A DNA stretch of 64,000 nucleotides from Gammaproteobacteria bacterium (GCA_030829955.1 JAURNY010000032.1:62001-126000), one strand, 5' to 3'; counted from the stretch's first letter, positions 9,431 through 19,705 are shown. A program made the numbers and translations. The notes: generated by a model not told the origin, from the sequence alone.

Positions 9431-10620
9431 TATAATCTTGCCCGTTGGTCCATAGAGGTAAACCCCTGCAAGGGAACATTACAGTTTCGCGTCAGAGCCA
9501 TTACTTTTATACGTTCCCCCATTTCACCTGGCATAGTCAATGTCCTGATTGCCTGCGCATTAATACTTTGCTGTTTTGAATTACTATTATCCAGGGTATT
9601 AATAATATCATCCAAACCATTAGCAATCAGAAAAGAGCTTTGTGTGGTAAAACCAGCAACTCGCAAATCAATATTATGCGTCGCTTCCGCAAGACAGGTA
9701 AAATCAACCGAGGCAGTAATATCCTGTAACCCAGGCATGTAAAACGGGTCATCGTGAACATGATGACGATAATAACATTGCAATGTGCCAGTATAACGTT
9801 GGGGGTGATAGTAATCTTTCGCCGGGTAGCCATAATCAAATAACAACATAACGCCATTATTTAATTTAGACGCAATAGACTCCAGCCATGCAGATAACTC
9901 AATATTTATTTCAGAAGTAAAGCCATTCGGAATATTGGTGTGCAAGGATTCTTCGAGTGCACTAACACCTGTTAACAATTTACCCGCCGCTTCATTTTGT
10001 TGCCAGCTTAATTGACCATTGACAATCGAAACACCTAATTCAAATATAGTATTATCCTGTTTATGGAAGCGTTTGAATGGTAAGGCATCTACGATTTCAT
10101 TGCCCAGAATAATTCCGTCATATGATGAATCAGGAAGTTGTTCCAACCATTGAATCTTGTCAAAGAAAAAAGGCACTCTTTCTTTTAAGAAAGTTTGTTG
10201 GCGTTCTTTTAAATCAGCACTGACTTCCAAAATCCAATAAGCGTCAGGTAGTTGCTTCAGACTTTGTAATTCAAGCAAGATCTCTGCTGCCATAATACCT
10301 GTGCCTGCGCCAAGCTCCATAATCACAGAATGAACAAGCTGCGCCAATATAGGCTGACATTGTCTTGCAAGACAACGGGAGAATATCGGTGAAATTTCCG
10401 GTGCTGTAACAAAGTCCCCAGCTTCACCAAACTTTCGTTGTCCTGCACTGTAATATCCTAGCCCCGGCTCGTATAAAGCCTGTCTTAAATAGGCATCAAA
10501 ACCAATTACACCCCCATTCCTTATGATGTTGGTTTTAATCTTATCGAGTAAACATTGGCTAAGCGCCAATGCTTCCGGCTCAGCCTGGGGTAAATCTGAA
10601 AAATTAATGAATTGAGTCAT
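9430..10620 (-). CDS. SAM-dependent methyltransferase, MidA/NDUFAF7 family
   Basis: A 396-residue class I methyltransferase. The SAM-binding motif I is MELGAGTGIMAAEIL near residue 103. The family-specific GYYSAGQRKFGEAGDFVTAP segment lies at residues 56-75, and the motif-IV-like GIILGNEIVDALPFKRF near residue 173. Eukaryotic NDUFAF7 dimethylates an arginine of complex I subunit NDUFS2; bacterial members are common but their substrates are unproved. An NDUFA9-like gene lies 3 kb away, a coincidence worth noting but not proof of a shared pathway. It is divergent from the folM-like gene. Confidence 0.85.
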   Translation of the reverse strand: MTQFINFSDLPQAEPEALALSQCLLDKIKTNIIRNGGVIGFDAYLRQALYEPGLGYYSAGQRKFGEAGDFVTAPEISPIFSRCLARQCQPILAQLVHSVIMELGAGTGIMAAEILLELQSLKQLPDAYWILEVSADLKERQQTFLKERVPFFFDKIQWLEQLPDSSYDGIILGNEIVDALPFKRFHKQDNTIFELGVSIVNGQLSWQQNEAAGKLLTGVSALEESLHTNIPNGFTSEINIELSAWLESIASKLNNGVMLLFDYGYPAKDYYHPQRYTGTLQCYYRHHVHDDPFYMPGLQDITASVDFTCLAEATHNIDLRVAGFTTQSSFLIANGLDDIINTLDNSNSKQQSINAQAIRTLTMPGEMGERIKVMALTRNCNVPLQGFTSMDQRARL

Positions 10621-10669
10621 GTTGATGACATGTTATTCTGTTTACAAGATCAATCAATATGTAGAAATT

Positions 10670-11404
10670 ATGTTTAATAAAACTGTTCTGGTTACCGGTG
10701 CCGCAAAACGTATCGGTGCAATAATTGCGAAACAACTTCATCATGAAGGCATGAATATTATTGTGCATTATCATCGCTCTGCAACAGAAGCACATGAACT
10801 GGTACGTGAATTAAACAAGAAACGTCATGATTCTGCGATTACCGTACAAGGCGATTTATCACATCATGGTTATTATCAGGCAATCATTGATACAGCCGCC
10901 TCTTTTAAGGGGGGACTGGATGTATTAATCAATAATGCTTCTGCATTTTTTTCAACCCCAATAGAAGACATCAATAATCAACAATGGCTGGAAATGATGG
11001 ACATTAATCTAAAAGCACCTTTATTTTTGTCCCAACTGGCAGCGCCTTTACTAAGAAAAAATAAGGGCTGTATTATTAATTTAACCGATATTCATGCCTT
11101 ACGACCTTTGGCGCAATATAGTATTTATTGTGCCTCGAAGTCAGGATTGATCTCACTAACCCAGTCATTGGCAAAAGAGCTTGCCCCAGCTATTCGTGTT
11201 AATGCAGTTTCTCCAGGAGCAATTCTATGGCCGGAAGAAATAAAAGAAGAGGCAAAAAAAGAAATTCTGAGACAAATACCAATGGGCTCGATTGGTAATG
11301 CCGGGCAAATTGCCAAAGCCATAATATTTTTAATTAGTGATGCAGACTACATCACTGGACAAGTAATTAATGTCGATGGCGGACGTAGTTTATATTCAGG
11401 CTAG
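10670..11404 (+). CDS. folM: Pteridine reductase-like short-chain dehydrogenase
   Basis: A 244-residue SDR. The cofactor motif TGAAKRIGAIIAKQLH begins near residue 9; NNASAF and the catalytic Tyr-x3-Lys pair YSIYCASKSG are present, with Ser/Asp in the preceding NLTDIHALRP segment. A TGAxxRxG-type motif and a Tyr-rich IIVHYHRS second strand are typical of pteridine reductases (FolM/PTR1), which reduce dihydropteridines. The proximity of folK and folB supports a pterin role. I chose Met at base 10670 over an in-frame ATG at 10619, because the longer form adds 17 residues before the first beta strand and overlaps the divergent gene. Confidence 0.78.
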   Translation: MFNKTVLVTGAAKRIGAIIAKQLHHEGMNIIVHYHRSATEAHELVRELNKKRHDSAITVQGDLSHHGYYQAIIDTAASFKGGLDVLINNASAFFSTPIEDINNQQWLEMMDINLKAPLFLSQLAAPLLRKNKGCIINLTDIHALRPLAQYSIYCASKSGLISLTQSLAKELAPAIRVNAVSPGAILWPEEIKEEAKKEILRQIPMGSIGNAGQIAKAIIFLISDADYITGQVINVDGGRSLYSG

Positions 11405-11817
11405 AGAAAGAAAGGCGGGAAATCACTCTTGATAAACCACTGTTTATTATCTTCGCTGTACCACCATTCCTGCTCCAGATTCAGCTTTTTAACAGTTCCT
11501 TCATTTTTAAAATAATACATGATAACGATCTTGATTATCGCTTCTGATTGGTCATCATTTACAGCACGATCAATCACATTGATTCCAGTAACATTTATAT
11601 TATTCATTTTTTCCAAATCAACTTCCGGGCGAACACCTTCAGAAGAAATATGATAACTATAAGCGTCCTCATGCATAGCCCAACGCAATGCAACTTCATA
11701 AGAGGTAACTGAACGTTCAAAATTTTCCAGCTTCTTCTGGGTTTGAACTTTCTGACAAGCAGTCAAAAAACAAAGCGTAATCAAGACTGCTAGAAAAATA
11801 GTTGTTTTAAAACTCAT
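11401..11817 (-). CDS. Small putative lipoprotein of unknown function
   Basis: 138 residues with a clear lipoprotein signal: MSFKTT, a hydrophobic run and the lipobox FLTAC with Cys21. The mature part contains a mixed helix/strand region ending in QEWWYSEDNKQWFIKSDFPPF, typical of small periplasmic NTF2-like or DUF4440-like folds, but no family can be assigned with confidence. It is convergent with the folM-like gene, overlapping its stop by four bases. Upstream on the same strand lies the decayed SGNH hydrolase and folK. Confidence 0.7.
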   Translation of the reverse strand: MSFKTTIFLAVLITLCFLTACQKVQTQKKLENFERSVTSYEVALRWAMHEDAYSYHISSEGVRPEVDLEKMNNINVTGINVIDRAVNDDQSEAIIKIVIMYYFKNEGTVKKLNLEQEWWYSEDNKQWFIKSDFPPFFL

Positions 11818-11838
11818 ATTTAAACCCCTGTCAAAATT

Positions 11839-12208
11839 CTAATCCAGTTGAATAGTTGCTAATGCAGAATTAACCATGTCAGCATAAGTTTCATTCGCAT
11901 CGATAGCCAAATGTATTCCATCTTCGCTGACAAAGTCATAATCTTGCCACCTGATTATGAGGATAGACATTTGCATCATTCAAACCAAACTCTATCAACA
12001 TCCCTCCAGGTAATAAGGGCAGCATATTGTTAGCAAATCGATCCAGACCCTGTGTCGTGTTTTTGACACTTATGCCTCGATTATGGACATGAAAAACATC
12101 CAGACTAACAGCATCAAATTTATTTTGTAACAAAGATGTTCAGCGTGATGCTAATAGAAACTCTTTATCTTTCGCAATCGAGTCGCCAAAACAAATAATA
12201 TTAATCAT
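11839..12208 (-). pseudogene. Decayed SGNH/GDSL-family acylhydrolase
   Basis: Reading the minus strand from the ATG at 12208, the frame gives CFGDSIAKDKEFLLASR, which carries the block I GDS nucleophile. A TGA follows where a conserved Trp (TGG) is expected, and then TSLLQNKFDAVSLDVFHVHN. After that comes block III EFGLNDAN (GxND). About 15 codons later, in a shifted frame, block V appears as SEDGIHL (Asp-x2-His) followed by a short C-terminus ending at 11839. The normal spacing between blocks III and V is much larger, so an internal deletion is likely. The start overlaps the folK stop (ATGA), showing it was once the downstream cistron of folK. Confidence 0.85.
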
Positions 12209-12687
12209 ATTGCAATATCAACTTCACTTAACAAGATATTATCTCTAGGAAAACGCGCCCAGATAGACTGTAATGTCTCACCTGTTTGCGGATGAATAAG
12301 CGACCTATCTATATCCAGCATTGGCTTAAGGACAAAGGCATATTTCAGAATATCATTACGAGGCACATCATGTTTTTCATCAATTACATCACCATATAAC
12401 AATAAGTCGATATCTAGTGTGCGTGATGAATATCGTTCTTCATTACGTTTTCTGCCGAAGTCATATTCGACAGCTTTAATTTCTTCAAAAACTTCATCAA
12501 TCGTTTTATGAGTAATAAATGATGCAACGAGGTTATAAAAATCATCACCATCAAAACCAACTGAAGGGCATTTATAGACTGGCGATAATGTCAGCTTACC
12601 AAAGCGTTCGGCCATAACATGCAAACCACCACGTATATTTTGTTCACGGTCGATATTACTGCCGATACCAAGAAAAACGGTGTCCAT
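12205..12687 (-). CDS. folK: 2-amino-4-hydroxy-6-hydroxymethyldihydropteridine diphosphokinase
   Basis: Transfers pyrophosphate from ATP to hydroxymethyl-dihydropterin in folate synthesis. The 160-residue protein begins MDTVFLGIGSNIDREQNIRGG, the canonical HPPK start, and has the signature RTLDIDLLLYGD near residue 108, whose Asp residues bind magnesium. PRNDILKYAFVLKPMLDI matches the conserved HPR-x(2)-R/F-V-L-P-L region in weaker form. It lies two bases after folB, so folB-folK form an operon, and its stop overlaps the start of the SGNH hydrolase remnant. Confidence 0.95.
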   Translation of the reverse strand: MDTVFLGIGSNIDREQNIRGGLHVMAERFGKLTLSPVYKCPSVGFDGDDFYNLVASFITHKTIDEVFEEIKAVEYDFGRKRNEERYSSRTLDIDLLLYGDVIDEKHDVPRNDILKYAFVLKPMLDIDRSLIHPQTGETLQSIWARFPRDNILLSEVDIAI

Positions 12688-12689
12688 AT

Positions 12690-13046
12690 CTATGTTTTCC
12701 TACCTCGCTCAATAATAACACCAACATCACGTACGCCTCGCAATGCACCTTTTTTATTTAGCGTTAATTTTACCCAAGGCGTATTAAACTCTGTCAGTAT
12801 TAATTCAGTAATACGTTCTGCTAGTGTTTCTACCAGCTCAAACTCACTTTCACCCACGAAATTAAAAAGACGTTTGGCAACATCCTTATAATTTAGCGTG
12901 TCTCCAATGTTATCCGAGTTGGCTGCCTCACGAATGTTGGTTGCCATTTCAATATCAAGCACGATCGTCTGTTTCATACGACGTTCCCAATCATAGATGC
13001 CGATGATCGTATCAATACGTAGATCTCTTATATAAATAATATCCAT
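12690..13046 (-). CDS. folB: Dihydroneopterin aldolase
   Basis: A 118-residue enzyme of the normal FolB size, converting dihydroneopterin to hydroxymethyl-dihydropterin plus glycolaldehyde. The N-terminus MDIIYIRDLRIDTIIGIYDW matches the conserved start, with Glu/Trp-Glu of the pterin pocket (YDWERR). DTLNYKDVAKRLF and the ETLAERITELIL segment are characteristic, and a late KKGALRGVRDVGVIIER completes the fold. It is the promoter-proximal gene of folB-folK and is divergent from plsY. Confidence 0.95.
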   Translation of the reverse strand: MDIIYIRDLRIDTIIGIYDWERRMKQTIVLDIEMATNIREAANSDNIGDTLNYKDVAKRLFNFVGESEFELVETLAERITELILTEFNTPWVKLTLNKKGALRGVRDVGVIIERGRKT

Positions 13047-13151
13047 CTGTTAAATTCAATAGTGACTAAATATTAGCCATCATCATACAATAATCACGCA
13101 ATAAAGTTTGGCTGACTTGACCTGAAAGCCAAGACCGATTCCAATATAAAG

Positions 13152-13760
13152 ATGTTTTTAGCTGCATCTATGATCACCTTCGCCTATTTAATGGGCTCTA
13201 TAACCTCGGCTATTTTAGTTTGTAGAATAATGGGCTTGTCCGATCCCCGCGAAGGCGGTTCAGGAAATCCGGGCGCAACCAATGTCATGCGACTGCATGG
13301 CAAGCAAGCGGCAATATTGACTCTGGCAGGCGATGTCCTAAAAGGGTTCATCCCGATTATCGCTGCTATTATCCTCAAGCACCCTGATTGGGTAATCGCA
13401 GCGTCTGGTCTGGCTGCATTTGCAGGCCATGTCTTTCCTGTTTTCTTTGGATTTAAAGGTGGCAAAGGTGTTGCTACACTAATCGGTGTTTTAATTGCTA
13501 CCTATTGGCTATTGGGTCTAGCGTTTGTCTTAAGCTGGTTAATCGTTGCCTTCATCTTTGGCTATTCATCATTGGCAGCATTAGTTGCTGCCGCACTTTC
13601 ACCCATATTTGCCTGGTTTTTTCTGGAGTCATTACCTTACATTTACAGTACTATTGTTATGGTATTAATTTTGATTTGGCGACATCAATCCAATATCCGT
13701 AATTTACTGAATGGTAATGAAAGCAAGATTGGTAAAGATAAAGCTAAAGATCCAGCATAG
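13152..13760 (+). CDS. plsY: Glycerol-3-phosphate acyltransferase PlsY
   Basis: Acylates glycerol-3-phosphate from acyl-phosphate at the inner membrane, the first committed step of phospholipid synthesis. 202 residues with five to six hydrophobic helices. The three family motifs are visible: [13 protein letters not shown] near residue 35, the [18 protein letters not shown] segment near residue 96, and the C-terminal [15 protein letters not shown]. It is convergent with tsaD, and the 3' ends overlap by 17 bases. The divergent plsY/folB arrangement is common in gammaproteobacteria. Confidence 0.95.
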   Translation: MFLAASMITFAYLMGSITSAILVCRIMGLSDPREGGSGNPGATNVMRLHGKQAAILTLAGDVLKGFIPIIAAIILKHPDWVIAASGLAAFAGHVFPVFFGFKGGKGVATLIGVLIATYWLLGLAFVLSWLIVAFIFGYSSLAALVAAALSPIFAWFFLESLPYIYSTIVMVLILIWRHQSNIRNLLNGNESKIGKDKAKDPA

Positions 13761-14748
13761 ACCAACGCGGTTTAGGTTGAAAATCCAGACTATTGGTGTC
13801 ACCACGCACTAATCGCAAGTATCCACAATAAGCAATCATGGCACCATTGTCCGTACAGAATGCCGGACGAGGAAAATATACCTTACCACCATATTCATCC
13901 ATAAGTTTATGCAAACCTTCGCGTAACTGTTTATTAGCACTTACCCCACCTGCAACAACAAGTTGATTTAATCCCGTATCTTCCATCGCCCGACGACATT
14001 TAATTAAAAATGTATCAATCACGGCATCGACAAAAGCACGCGCAATATCTGCTTTCGTTTGTTCGTTTTTAACTTCCTTCTGAAAGGTATTTAGGGCAAA
14101 AGTCTTCAAACCACTAAAACTGAAATCCAGTCCTGCTCTGTCGGTCATAGGCCTGGGAAAACGAAAACGTTCGCTGTTCCCTTTTTCTGCCAACTCTGAA
14201 ATAGCTGGCCCACCAGGATAAGGCAAACCTAACATTTTTGCTGTTTTATCAAATGCCTCACCTGCTGCGTCATCAACTGATTCGCCCAATAATTCATATT
14301 CACCCATTGACATCACTTTAACCAATTGAGTGTGCCCACCAGACACCAGCAATGCCAAAAATGGAAATTCCGCCACCTCGTCTTCCATTAAAGGTGCTAA
14401 TAAATGTGCCTCCATATGATGTACGCCCACAGCGGGAATTGATAAAGCATAGGCAAGACTCCTGCCGACAGTCGTTCCTACTAATAGTGCGCCCATTAGC
14501 CCAGGACCTTCGGTATAAGCAATTCCGCTTAGATCGATTAATTTCGTCCCGGCTTCATCCAAGCAGGATTGAATTAATGGAAGAATCCGGCGGACATGAT
14601 CACGGGATGCTAATTCCGGCACAACCCCGCCATATTGTTTATGCAGATCGATTTGGCTGAATAATTGATGCCCCATCAAACCATTTTCACCATCATATAT
14701 GGCGATTCCGGTCTCATCACAGGAGGTTTCTATACCTAAAATACGCAT
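13744..14748 (-). CDS. tsaD: tRNA N6-threonylcarbamoyladenosine synthase subunit TsaD
   Basis: Transfers threonylcarbamoyl from the adenylate made by TsaC to A37 of ANN-decoding tRNAs. 334 residues, normal for TsaD. Seen: start [19 protein letters not shown], the metal-binding HMEAHLLAP segment near residue 111, the ASKH-fold phosphate motif [21 protein letters not shown], and the C-terminal [12 protein letters not shown]. It is divergent from the rpsU operon, the classic gammaproteobacterial arrangement. Both CAU-anticodon tRNAs in this window have A37, the usual substrate. Confidence 0.96.
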   Translation of the reverse strand: MRILGIETSCDETGIAIYDGENGLMGHQLFSQIDLHKQYGGVVPELASRDHVRRILPLIQSCLDEAGTKLIDLSGIAYTEGPGLMGALLVGTTVGRSLAYALSIPAVGVHHMEAHLLAPLMEDEVAEFPFLALLVSGGHTQLVKVMSMGEYELLGESVDDAAGEAFDKTAKMLGLPYPGGPAISELAEKGNSERFRFPRPMTDRAGLDFSFSGLKTFALNTFQKEVKNEQTKADIARAFVDAVIDTFLIKCRRAMEDTGLNQLVVAGGVSANKQLREGLHKLMDEYGGKVYFPRPAFCTDNGAMIAYCGYLRLVRGDTNSLDFQPKPRWSMLDL

Positions 14749-14857
14749 TTTGTCTGATTTTTAAGGAAAATCTGATTTCTTGGATTGCAATTTGAATGAT
14801 AGTTACTAAAATGTCGCCCTTTTTAACATTCGACTAATATACAGGAATTAACATACT

Positions 14858-15073
14858 ATGCCTTCAGTTAAGGTAAGAGACAACGAACCATTTGATATCG
14901 CGATGCGCCGCTTCAAGCGCTCATGCGAAAAAGCTGGAATTTTAGCTGACGTTCACAAGCGTGAATTCTATGAAAAGCCTACCCAGGTGCGTAAACGTAA
15001 AGCGGCAGCTGCTGTAAAACGTTCACAAAAACAGGCTTCAAGAAACATTCTTCGTCGCACCCGTCCTTATTAA
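14858..15073 (+). CDS. rpsU: 30S ribosomal protein S21
   Basis: A 71-residue basic protein, full length and nearly standard in sequence: [20 protein letters not shown], then [19 protein letters not shown], and an Arg-rich end. S21 binds the 30S platform near the anti-Shine-Dalgarno region. A good ribosome-binding site (AGGA) lies about ten bases before the ATG. It is the first gene of the macromolecular-synthesis operon, followed 16 bases later by yqeY and then dnaG and rpoD. Confidence 0.98.
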   Translation: MPSVKVRDNEPFDIAMRRFKRSCEKAGILADVHKREFYEKPTQVRKRKAAAAVKRSQKQASRNILRRTRPY

Positions 15074-15089
15074 TAATTCCTGATCAGCA

Positions 15090-15539
15090 ATGGCTGATAT
15101 TAAAACCCGAATTGGCGATAACGTGAAAGCCGCTATGCGCGGCAAAGACAAACCACGTCTCGCTGCTTTGCGCCTGATTCTGGCCTCTTTCAAACAAAAA
15201 GAAGTTGATGAGCGCATCGATTTAGATGATGCAAAATGTATTGCCATTCTCGATAAAATGGCGAAGCAACATCGTGACTCTATTGATCAATTCACAAAAG
15301 CAAGCCGTGACGATCTAGTAGAACAGGAACAATACGAACTCGATATCATTGAAGAATTTCTACCTGCCCAATTATCTGATGATGAAATTAATAACATTAT
15401 TCTTGCGGCCATTGCCGATACTGGTGCTGAAAGCATTAAAGACATGGGTAAAATCATGGGCAAACTCAAAGGAGAATTACAGGGCCGTGCTGATATGGGG
15501 AAGGTCAGCGGCATAATCAAGTCTCACCTGAAAAGTTAA
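15090..15539 (+). CDS. yqeY: GatB/YqeY domain-containing protein
   Basis: 149 residues, full-length YqeY type. The N-terminal part includes DKPRLAALRLILASFKQKEVDER, and the C-terminal tail domain has the GKIMGKLKGELQGRADMGKV segment typical of the GatB/YqeY tRNA-binding fold. The protein resembles the tail of the GatB amidotransferase subunit, but its own function is unknown. It sits between rpsU and dnaG as in many gammaproteobacteria. Confidence 0.93.
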   Translation: MADIKTRIGDNVKAAMRGKDKPRLAALRLILASFKQKEVDERIDLDDAKCIAILDKMAKQHRDSIDQFTKASRDDLVEQEQYELDIIEEFLPAQLSDDEINNIILAAIADTGAESIKDMGKIMGKLKGELQGRADMGKVSGIIKSHLKS

Positions 15540-15588
15540 TCCAATTTAAGGCGTTCGCCGTCATTCTCCTGCTGTATAATCTGCAATC

Positions 15589-17397
15589 ATGGCAGGTCTA
15601 ATTCCACAACAGTTCATTGATGATTTATTGGCGCGCGTCGATATCGTCGATGTTATTGATAATTATGTCCCTCTCAAGAAAGCCGGTAAGAATCATCAAG
15701 CCTGTTGCCCTTTTCATAATGAAAAGACACCTTCCTTTACCGTAAGTCAACCCAAACAGTTTTATCATTGCTTTGGCTGTGGCGCGAATGGCTCGGCGAT
15801 TGGCTTTCTAATGGACTATTTGAACATGGGATTTGTAGATGCTATCGAGGAATTGGCTTCCAAATTCGGCATGGAAATCCCAAGAGAAGTGACTCAGGCG
15901 TCGACTACCAATAATTTTACGACTGAGCTTTATGAACTCATGGAGCTGGTGACACAATTTTATACACGCCAATTACGCCAACACCCGGATGCCAATAAGG
16001 CAGTTAAATATTTAAAAGACCGTGGCATTAGTGGAGAAATAGCAAAGGAATATGAACTTGGATATGCCCCAGTTGGATGGGATAGCTTGTTAAAAGAACT
16101 TGGTCGTTCAGGGAATGCTGCTAAACGTCTGGCAACAATCGGTGCACTTATCGAGAATGACCGTGGCGGTCATTACGATCGTTTTCGTGACCGCGTGACC
16201 TTCCCTATTCGGGATCAGCGTGGTCGAGCAATCGGGATGGGCGGCCGTGTACTCGATGATAGTAAACCAAAATATTTAAACTCCCCTGAAACGCCTATTT
16301 TTCATAAAGGCCGTGAGCTTTATGGTTTTTATCAAGCAAGAAAATCCCTCAAAAATAATGATTGTATTTTCATTGTTGAAGGATATATGGATGTCATTGC
16401 GCTGGCACAATTTGATATTCGTAATGCAGTGGCGAGTCTGGGAACTGCCGCAACACCTGAACATGTTAAAAAGCTTTTTCGTAGTACGAGCAAGATCGTA
16501 TTTTGTTTTGATGGCGATAAAGCAGGTAAAGCTGCAGCCTGGCGTGCATTAGAAAACGCATTACCTCTATTGAAAGATGGTAAACAGGTATTCTTTATTT
16601 TCCTGCCAGAAGGAGAAGACCCGGATACATTTGTGCGTTCAAATGGCAAAGAAGCATTTATTGATAACAAACTGCAAACTTCTCTATCTGACTTCTTGTT
16701 TTATTCATTACAAGAGTCTGCGAATTTAAGTTCACCAGAAGGCAAAGCAGCCTTTGCAGCAGAAATACTGCCACATATTGCATTATTAAAAACGAATGCA
16801 CCGGTTCTATGTTCATTATTAATCGGTCGCCTCGAGTTAATAACGAACATACCAGTGAAGGATTTACACATACAACTAGTTGAATATAAAACGACCGGCT
16901 TGATAAACCAGACGATTCAAAAAAGACAGCTTAAACCTGTTAATTCACCTCGTCAGCAAAGTTTGATGGCTGAATCAATAAAACTATTACTAAGACAACC
17001 CTCTATGGCTTTAGATGAATCTTTCACAAATATGTTAAATAAAATTGAAGTTCGAGGTGTCGAATTCCTTGTTGAAATAAGCCAATACATTAAACGGAAC
17101 CCTAATGCGACATTCGCCAGTATTATTGAAAACTATAGAGATCGTGAAAAAATACGAAACCGCCTACTTGAATTAGCCCCCTCTGACTCCAAATACGAAG
17201 CCGACGATGATTCGGCGTTTTCTGACCGTGCCATTAAAGAACGTTTTATTGGCGCACTTAATAAACTCATTGACCTCACAAACAAGATACAACTTGAAGA
17301 ATTAACTAGTTCAAATAGTGCAAAAAGCATGAACGATGAACAAAAGCAAAAGTTGCTTGCGATAATCAACAGACGTAATAAGCGAGAAAGCATTTGA
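15589..17397 (+). CDS. dnaG: DNA primase
   Basis: Synthesises RNA primers for lagging-strand replication. 602 residues. The N-terminal CHC2 zinc-binding domain shows CCPFHNEKTPSF (about residues 39-50) and YHCFGCGANG (60-69), giving the C-H-C-C zinc set. The RNA polymerase domain follows, with EGYMDVIAL and the TOPRIM metal site FCFDGDKAGK near residue 305. The C-terminal DnaB-interacting region is present but divergent. It lies between yqeY and rpoD, the classic order. Confidence 0.97.
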   Translation: MAGLIPQQFIDDLLARVDIVDVIDNYVPLKKAGKNHQACCPFHNEKTPSFTVSQPKQFYHCFGCGANGSAIGFLMDYLNMGFVDAIEELASKFGMEIPREVTQASTTNNFTTELYELMELVTQFYTRQLRQHPDANKAVKYLKDRGISGEIAKEYELGYAPVGWDSLLKELGRSGNAAKRLATIGALIENDRGGHYDRFRDRVTFPIRDQRGRAIGMGGRVLDDSKPKYLNSPETPIFHKGRELYGFYQARKSLKNNDCIFIVEGYMDVIALAQFDIRNAVASLGTAATPEHVKKLFRSTSKIVFCFDGDKAGKAAAWRALENALPLLKDGKQVFFIFLPEGEDPDTFVRSNGKEAFIDNKLQTSLSDFLFYSLQESANLSSPEGKAAFAAEILPHIALLKTNAPVLCSLLIGRLELITNIPVKDLHIQLVEYKTTGLINQTIQKRQLKPVNSPRQQSLMAESIKLLLRQPSMALDESFTNMLNKIEVRGVEFLVEISQYIKRNPNATFASIIENYRDREKIRNRLLELAPSDSKYEADDDSAFSDRAIKERFIGALNKLIDLTNKIQLEELTSSNSAKSMNDEQKQKLLAIINRRNKRESI

Positions 17398-17551
17398 ATT
17401 CAACCTGGCGGAATCGGGGATCTTGTGCTAAATTTAACCGATTGAGCCAGCGAAATTATTTTTTATTTTTCAATTAGTTAAAAACTCCTGGCTGGAAATG
17501 AAAATTGATATTTTATCAATTTTTTTATGCAATTTTTGAGCCAGAGACCAT

Positions 17552-19417
17552 ATGGAACCAGTTGAACAAATACTACAAGAAGAAGAAAAATCCCAATTAA
17601 AACTCTTGATCGCAAAAGGGAAGGAACAGGGATTCTTGACCTATCACGAAGTGAACGATCATTTACCAGATGACATCGTTGAACCAGAGCAGATTGAAGA
17701 TATTATCAATATGATCAATGACATGGGCATTAAAGTCCATGAAACCCCACCAGATGATATTGAACAGATTACAGAAAACACCGAGGTACCCGACGAAGAC
17801 GCTGCTGCGGAAGCAGCTGCTGCATTAGCCAGCCTAGAAAATGAATTTGGCAGAACCACTGACCCTGTTCGTATGTATATGCGTGAAATGGGTACCGTCG
17901 ACCTATTGACGCGTGAAGGCGAAATCAAGATCGCAAAACGTATCGAAGAAGGCCTCAACCAGGTGCTTGGTGCACTATCCAGTTACCCCGGCACGGTACA
18001 TACCCTGTTGGATGGTTTCGATATGGTTTTGAAAGAAGAGATAAAACTCAGCGAAATCATTATCGGTTTTAATGATATGGAAGAATATCCTGACGCTGGT
18101 ATTCCTGTTGAGAATCGAAACGATGTCAATAATTCCAATAATAATGACAATGATGAAAACGATGATGAAGACGATGATGATAGCTCTTCCCAGGAAGAAG
18201 AAGAAGCTGCATTGACTGCTGAAGATGTACAGGAACACATCGATAGACTGAGAAAATTACATCTCAAATTCATGAAGGCAGTTAAACGTTATGGTAAGGA
18301 CAATCCAAAAACGAGAGTGCATGAAGAAGAACTTGCCTTATGTTTTCTTGAAATTCGCTTGACGCCAAAGTTTATTGATATATTAACCGATAATTTGCGT
18401 GAACTAATAGATAAAATACGTTTTACCGAACGTCACATCATGGAATTATGCGTTAAAGAAGCAAAGATGCCACGCAAGGAATTCATTAATACTTTTCCAG
18501 GTAATGAAACCAATTTCAAATGGATTAAGAGTGTCTTAAAGAGCAAGCCAGCCTATACCGAAAAATTGAAAGGGCGCGAAGATGAAATCGTCAAAGTGCA
18601 GGAAAAACTTGCGGCAATCTTTGATGATGCATTACTTAGTATCAATGAAATTAAGGAAATTAATCGCAAGATTTCGATTGGTGAAGCTAAAGCGAGACGT
18701 GCCAAAAAAGAAATGGTGGAAGCAAATTTACGATTAGTTATTTCTATTGCGAAGAAATACACCAATCGTGGCCTGCTTTTCCTCGACCTCATTCAGGAAG
18801 GTAATATTGGCCTAATGAAAGCAGTTGATAAGTTTGAATACCGTCGAGGTTATAAATTCTCAACTTATGCTACCTGGTGGATTCGTCAGGCAATCACCCG
18901 TTCGATTGCTGACCAGGCGCGTACCATTCGTATTCCTGTGCATATGATTGAAACCATCAATAAACTAAATCGTATTTCACGTCAGATTATGCAGGAACAG
19001 GGGCGTGAACCTACTCCGGAAGAATTGGCAGAAAAAATGGAAATGCCTGAAGAAAAGATTCGCAAGGTATTAAAGATTGCTAAAGAGCCAATCTCGATGG
19101 AGACTCCGGTTGGTGATGATGAAGATTCGCATCTTGGTGATTTTATTGAAGATCTGAATATTCTCGCACCAAATGATTCAGCCGGTTTTGAAGGCCTTCG
19201 CCGAACCACGCGTGAGGCGCTTGAAGGTTTAACACCAAGAGAAGCTAAGGTGTTACGTATGCGTTTTGGTATTGACATGAATACCGACCATACTCTGGAA
19301 GAGGTTGGTAAACAGTTTGATGTAACTCGTGAACGTATTCGTCAGATTGAGGCGAAAGCATTACGAAAATTACGTCATCCTTCACGTTCTGATGAGTTAA
19401 AAACATTCCTCGATTAA
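17552..19417 (+). CDS. rpoD: RNA polymerase primary sigma factor RpoD (sigma-70)
   Basis: Housekeeping sigma factor, 621 residues. Region 1.1 starts at the N-terminus ([20 protein letters not shown]). Region 1.2 is [22 protein letters not shown] non-conserved insert follows that includes a strongly acidic low-complexity run near residues 190-215. Regions 2.1-2.4 include [17 protein letters not shown] and [20 protein letters not shown]. Region 4.2 is [20 protein letters not shown]. The acidic run also produces a hydrophobic antisense frame that should be ignored. Downstream lies tRNA-Ile2. Confidence 0.98.
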   Translation: MEPVEQILQEEEKSQLKLLIAKGKEQGFLTYHEVNDHLPDDIVEPEQIEDIINMINDMGIKVHETPPDDIEQITENTEVPDEDAAAEAAAALASLENEFGRTTDPVRMYMREMGTVDLLTREGEIKIAKRIEEGLNQVLGALSSYPGTVHTLLDGFDMVLKEEIKLSEIIIGFNDMEEYPDAGIPVENRNDVNNSNNNDNDENDDEDDDDSSSQEEEEAALTAEDVQEHIDRLRKLHLKFMKAVKRYGKDNPKTRVHEEELALCFLEIRLTPKFIDILTDNLRELIDKIRFTERHIMELCVKEAKMPRKEFINTFPGNETNFKWIKSVLKSKPAYTEKLKGREDEIVKVQEKLAAIFDDALLSINEIKEINRKISIGEAKARRAKKEMVEANLRLVISIAKKYTNRGLLFLDLIQEGNIGLMKAVDKFEYRRGYKFSTYATWWIRQAITRSIADQARTIRIPVHMIETINKLNRISRQIMQEQGREPTPEELAEKMEMPEEKIRKVLKIAKEPISMETPVGDDEDSHLGDFIEDLNILAPNDSAGFEGLRRTTREALEGLTPREAKVLRMRFGIDMNTDHTLEEVGKQFDVTRERIRQIEAKALRKLRHPSRSDELKTFLD

Positions 19418-19478
19418 TTTCGGGGAATGTAACTGGCTTCATCAGACACTTTCTACTACTATCTCGTTTTCTCTCAAA

Positions 19479-19555
19479 GGGCCTGTAGCTCAGTTGGTTA
19501 GAGCAGTGGACTCATAATCCATTGGTCGTAGGTTCGAGTCCTACCGGGCCCACCA
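19479..19555 (+). tRNA. tRNA-Ile2 (anticodon CAU, lysidine type)
   Basis: A 77-base cloverleaf with encoded CCA. The acceptor stem is GGGCCTG paired with CGGGCCC, the anticodon loop is CTCATAA (CAU), and the T arm is GTAGG-TTCGAGT-CCTAC. The base pairs C4-G69 and C5-G68 are known positive determinants for the lysidine synthetase TilS, and the window's other CAU tRNA has T-A/A-T there. This supports isoleucine rather than methionine identity. A wobble pair 27-43 (G-T) is the only irregularity. It lies 61 bases after rpoD. Confidence 0.88.
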
Positions 19556-19705
19556 TATAATTATCCATGCTAAATTTACAGTGCGGATTGCAAACACTCA
19601 ATTAAGCAACCGCCGATATATTTAAAGTCTTAATCAACTCTTCAAGCTTTATTCCCTCGCTGGAAACGCTATAATCCGACAAATTTATCCAATTAGAGTA
19701 GAACT

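Noticed and set aside
10619-10669. Longer start for the FolM-like protein
   Set aside because: Adds 17 residues before the first beta strand and overlaps the divergent gene's start.
17975-18238. Antisense frame over rpoD rich in Ile, Phe and Val
   Set aside because: It is the complement of the Asp/Glu/Asn-rich insert in RpoD, a compositional shadow.
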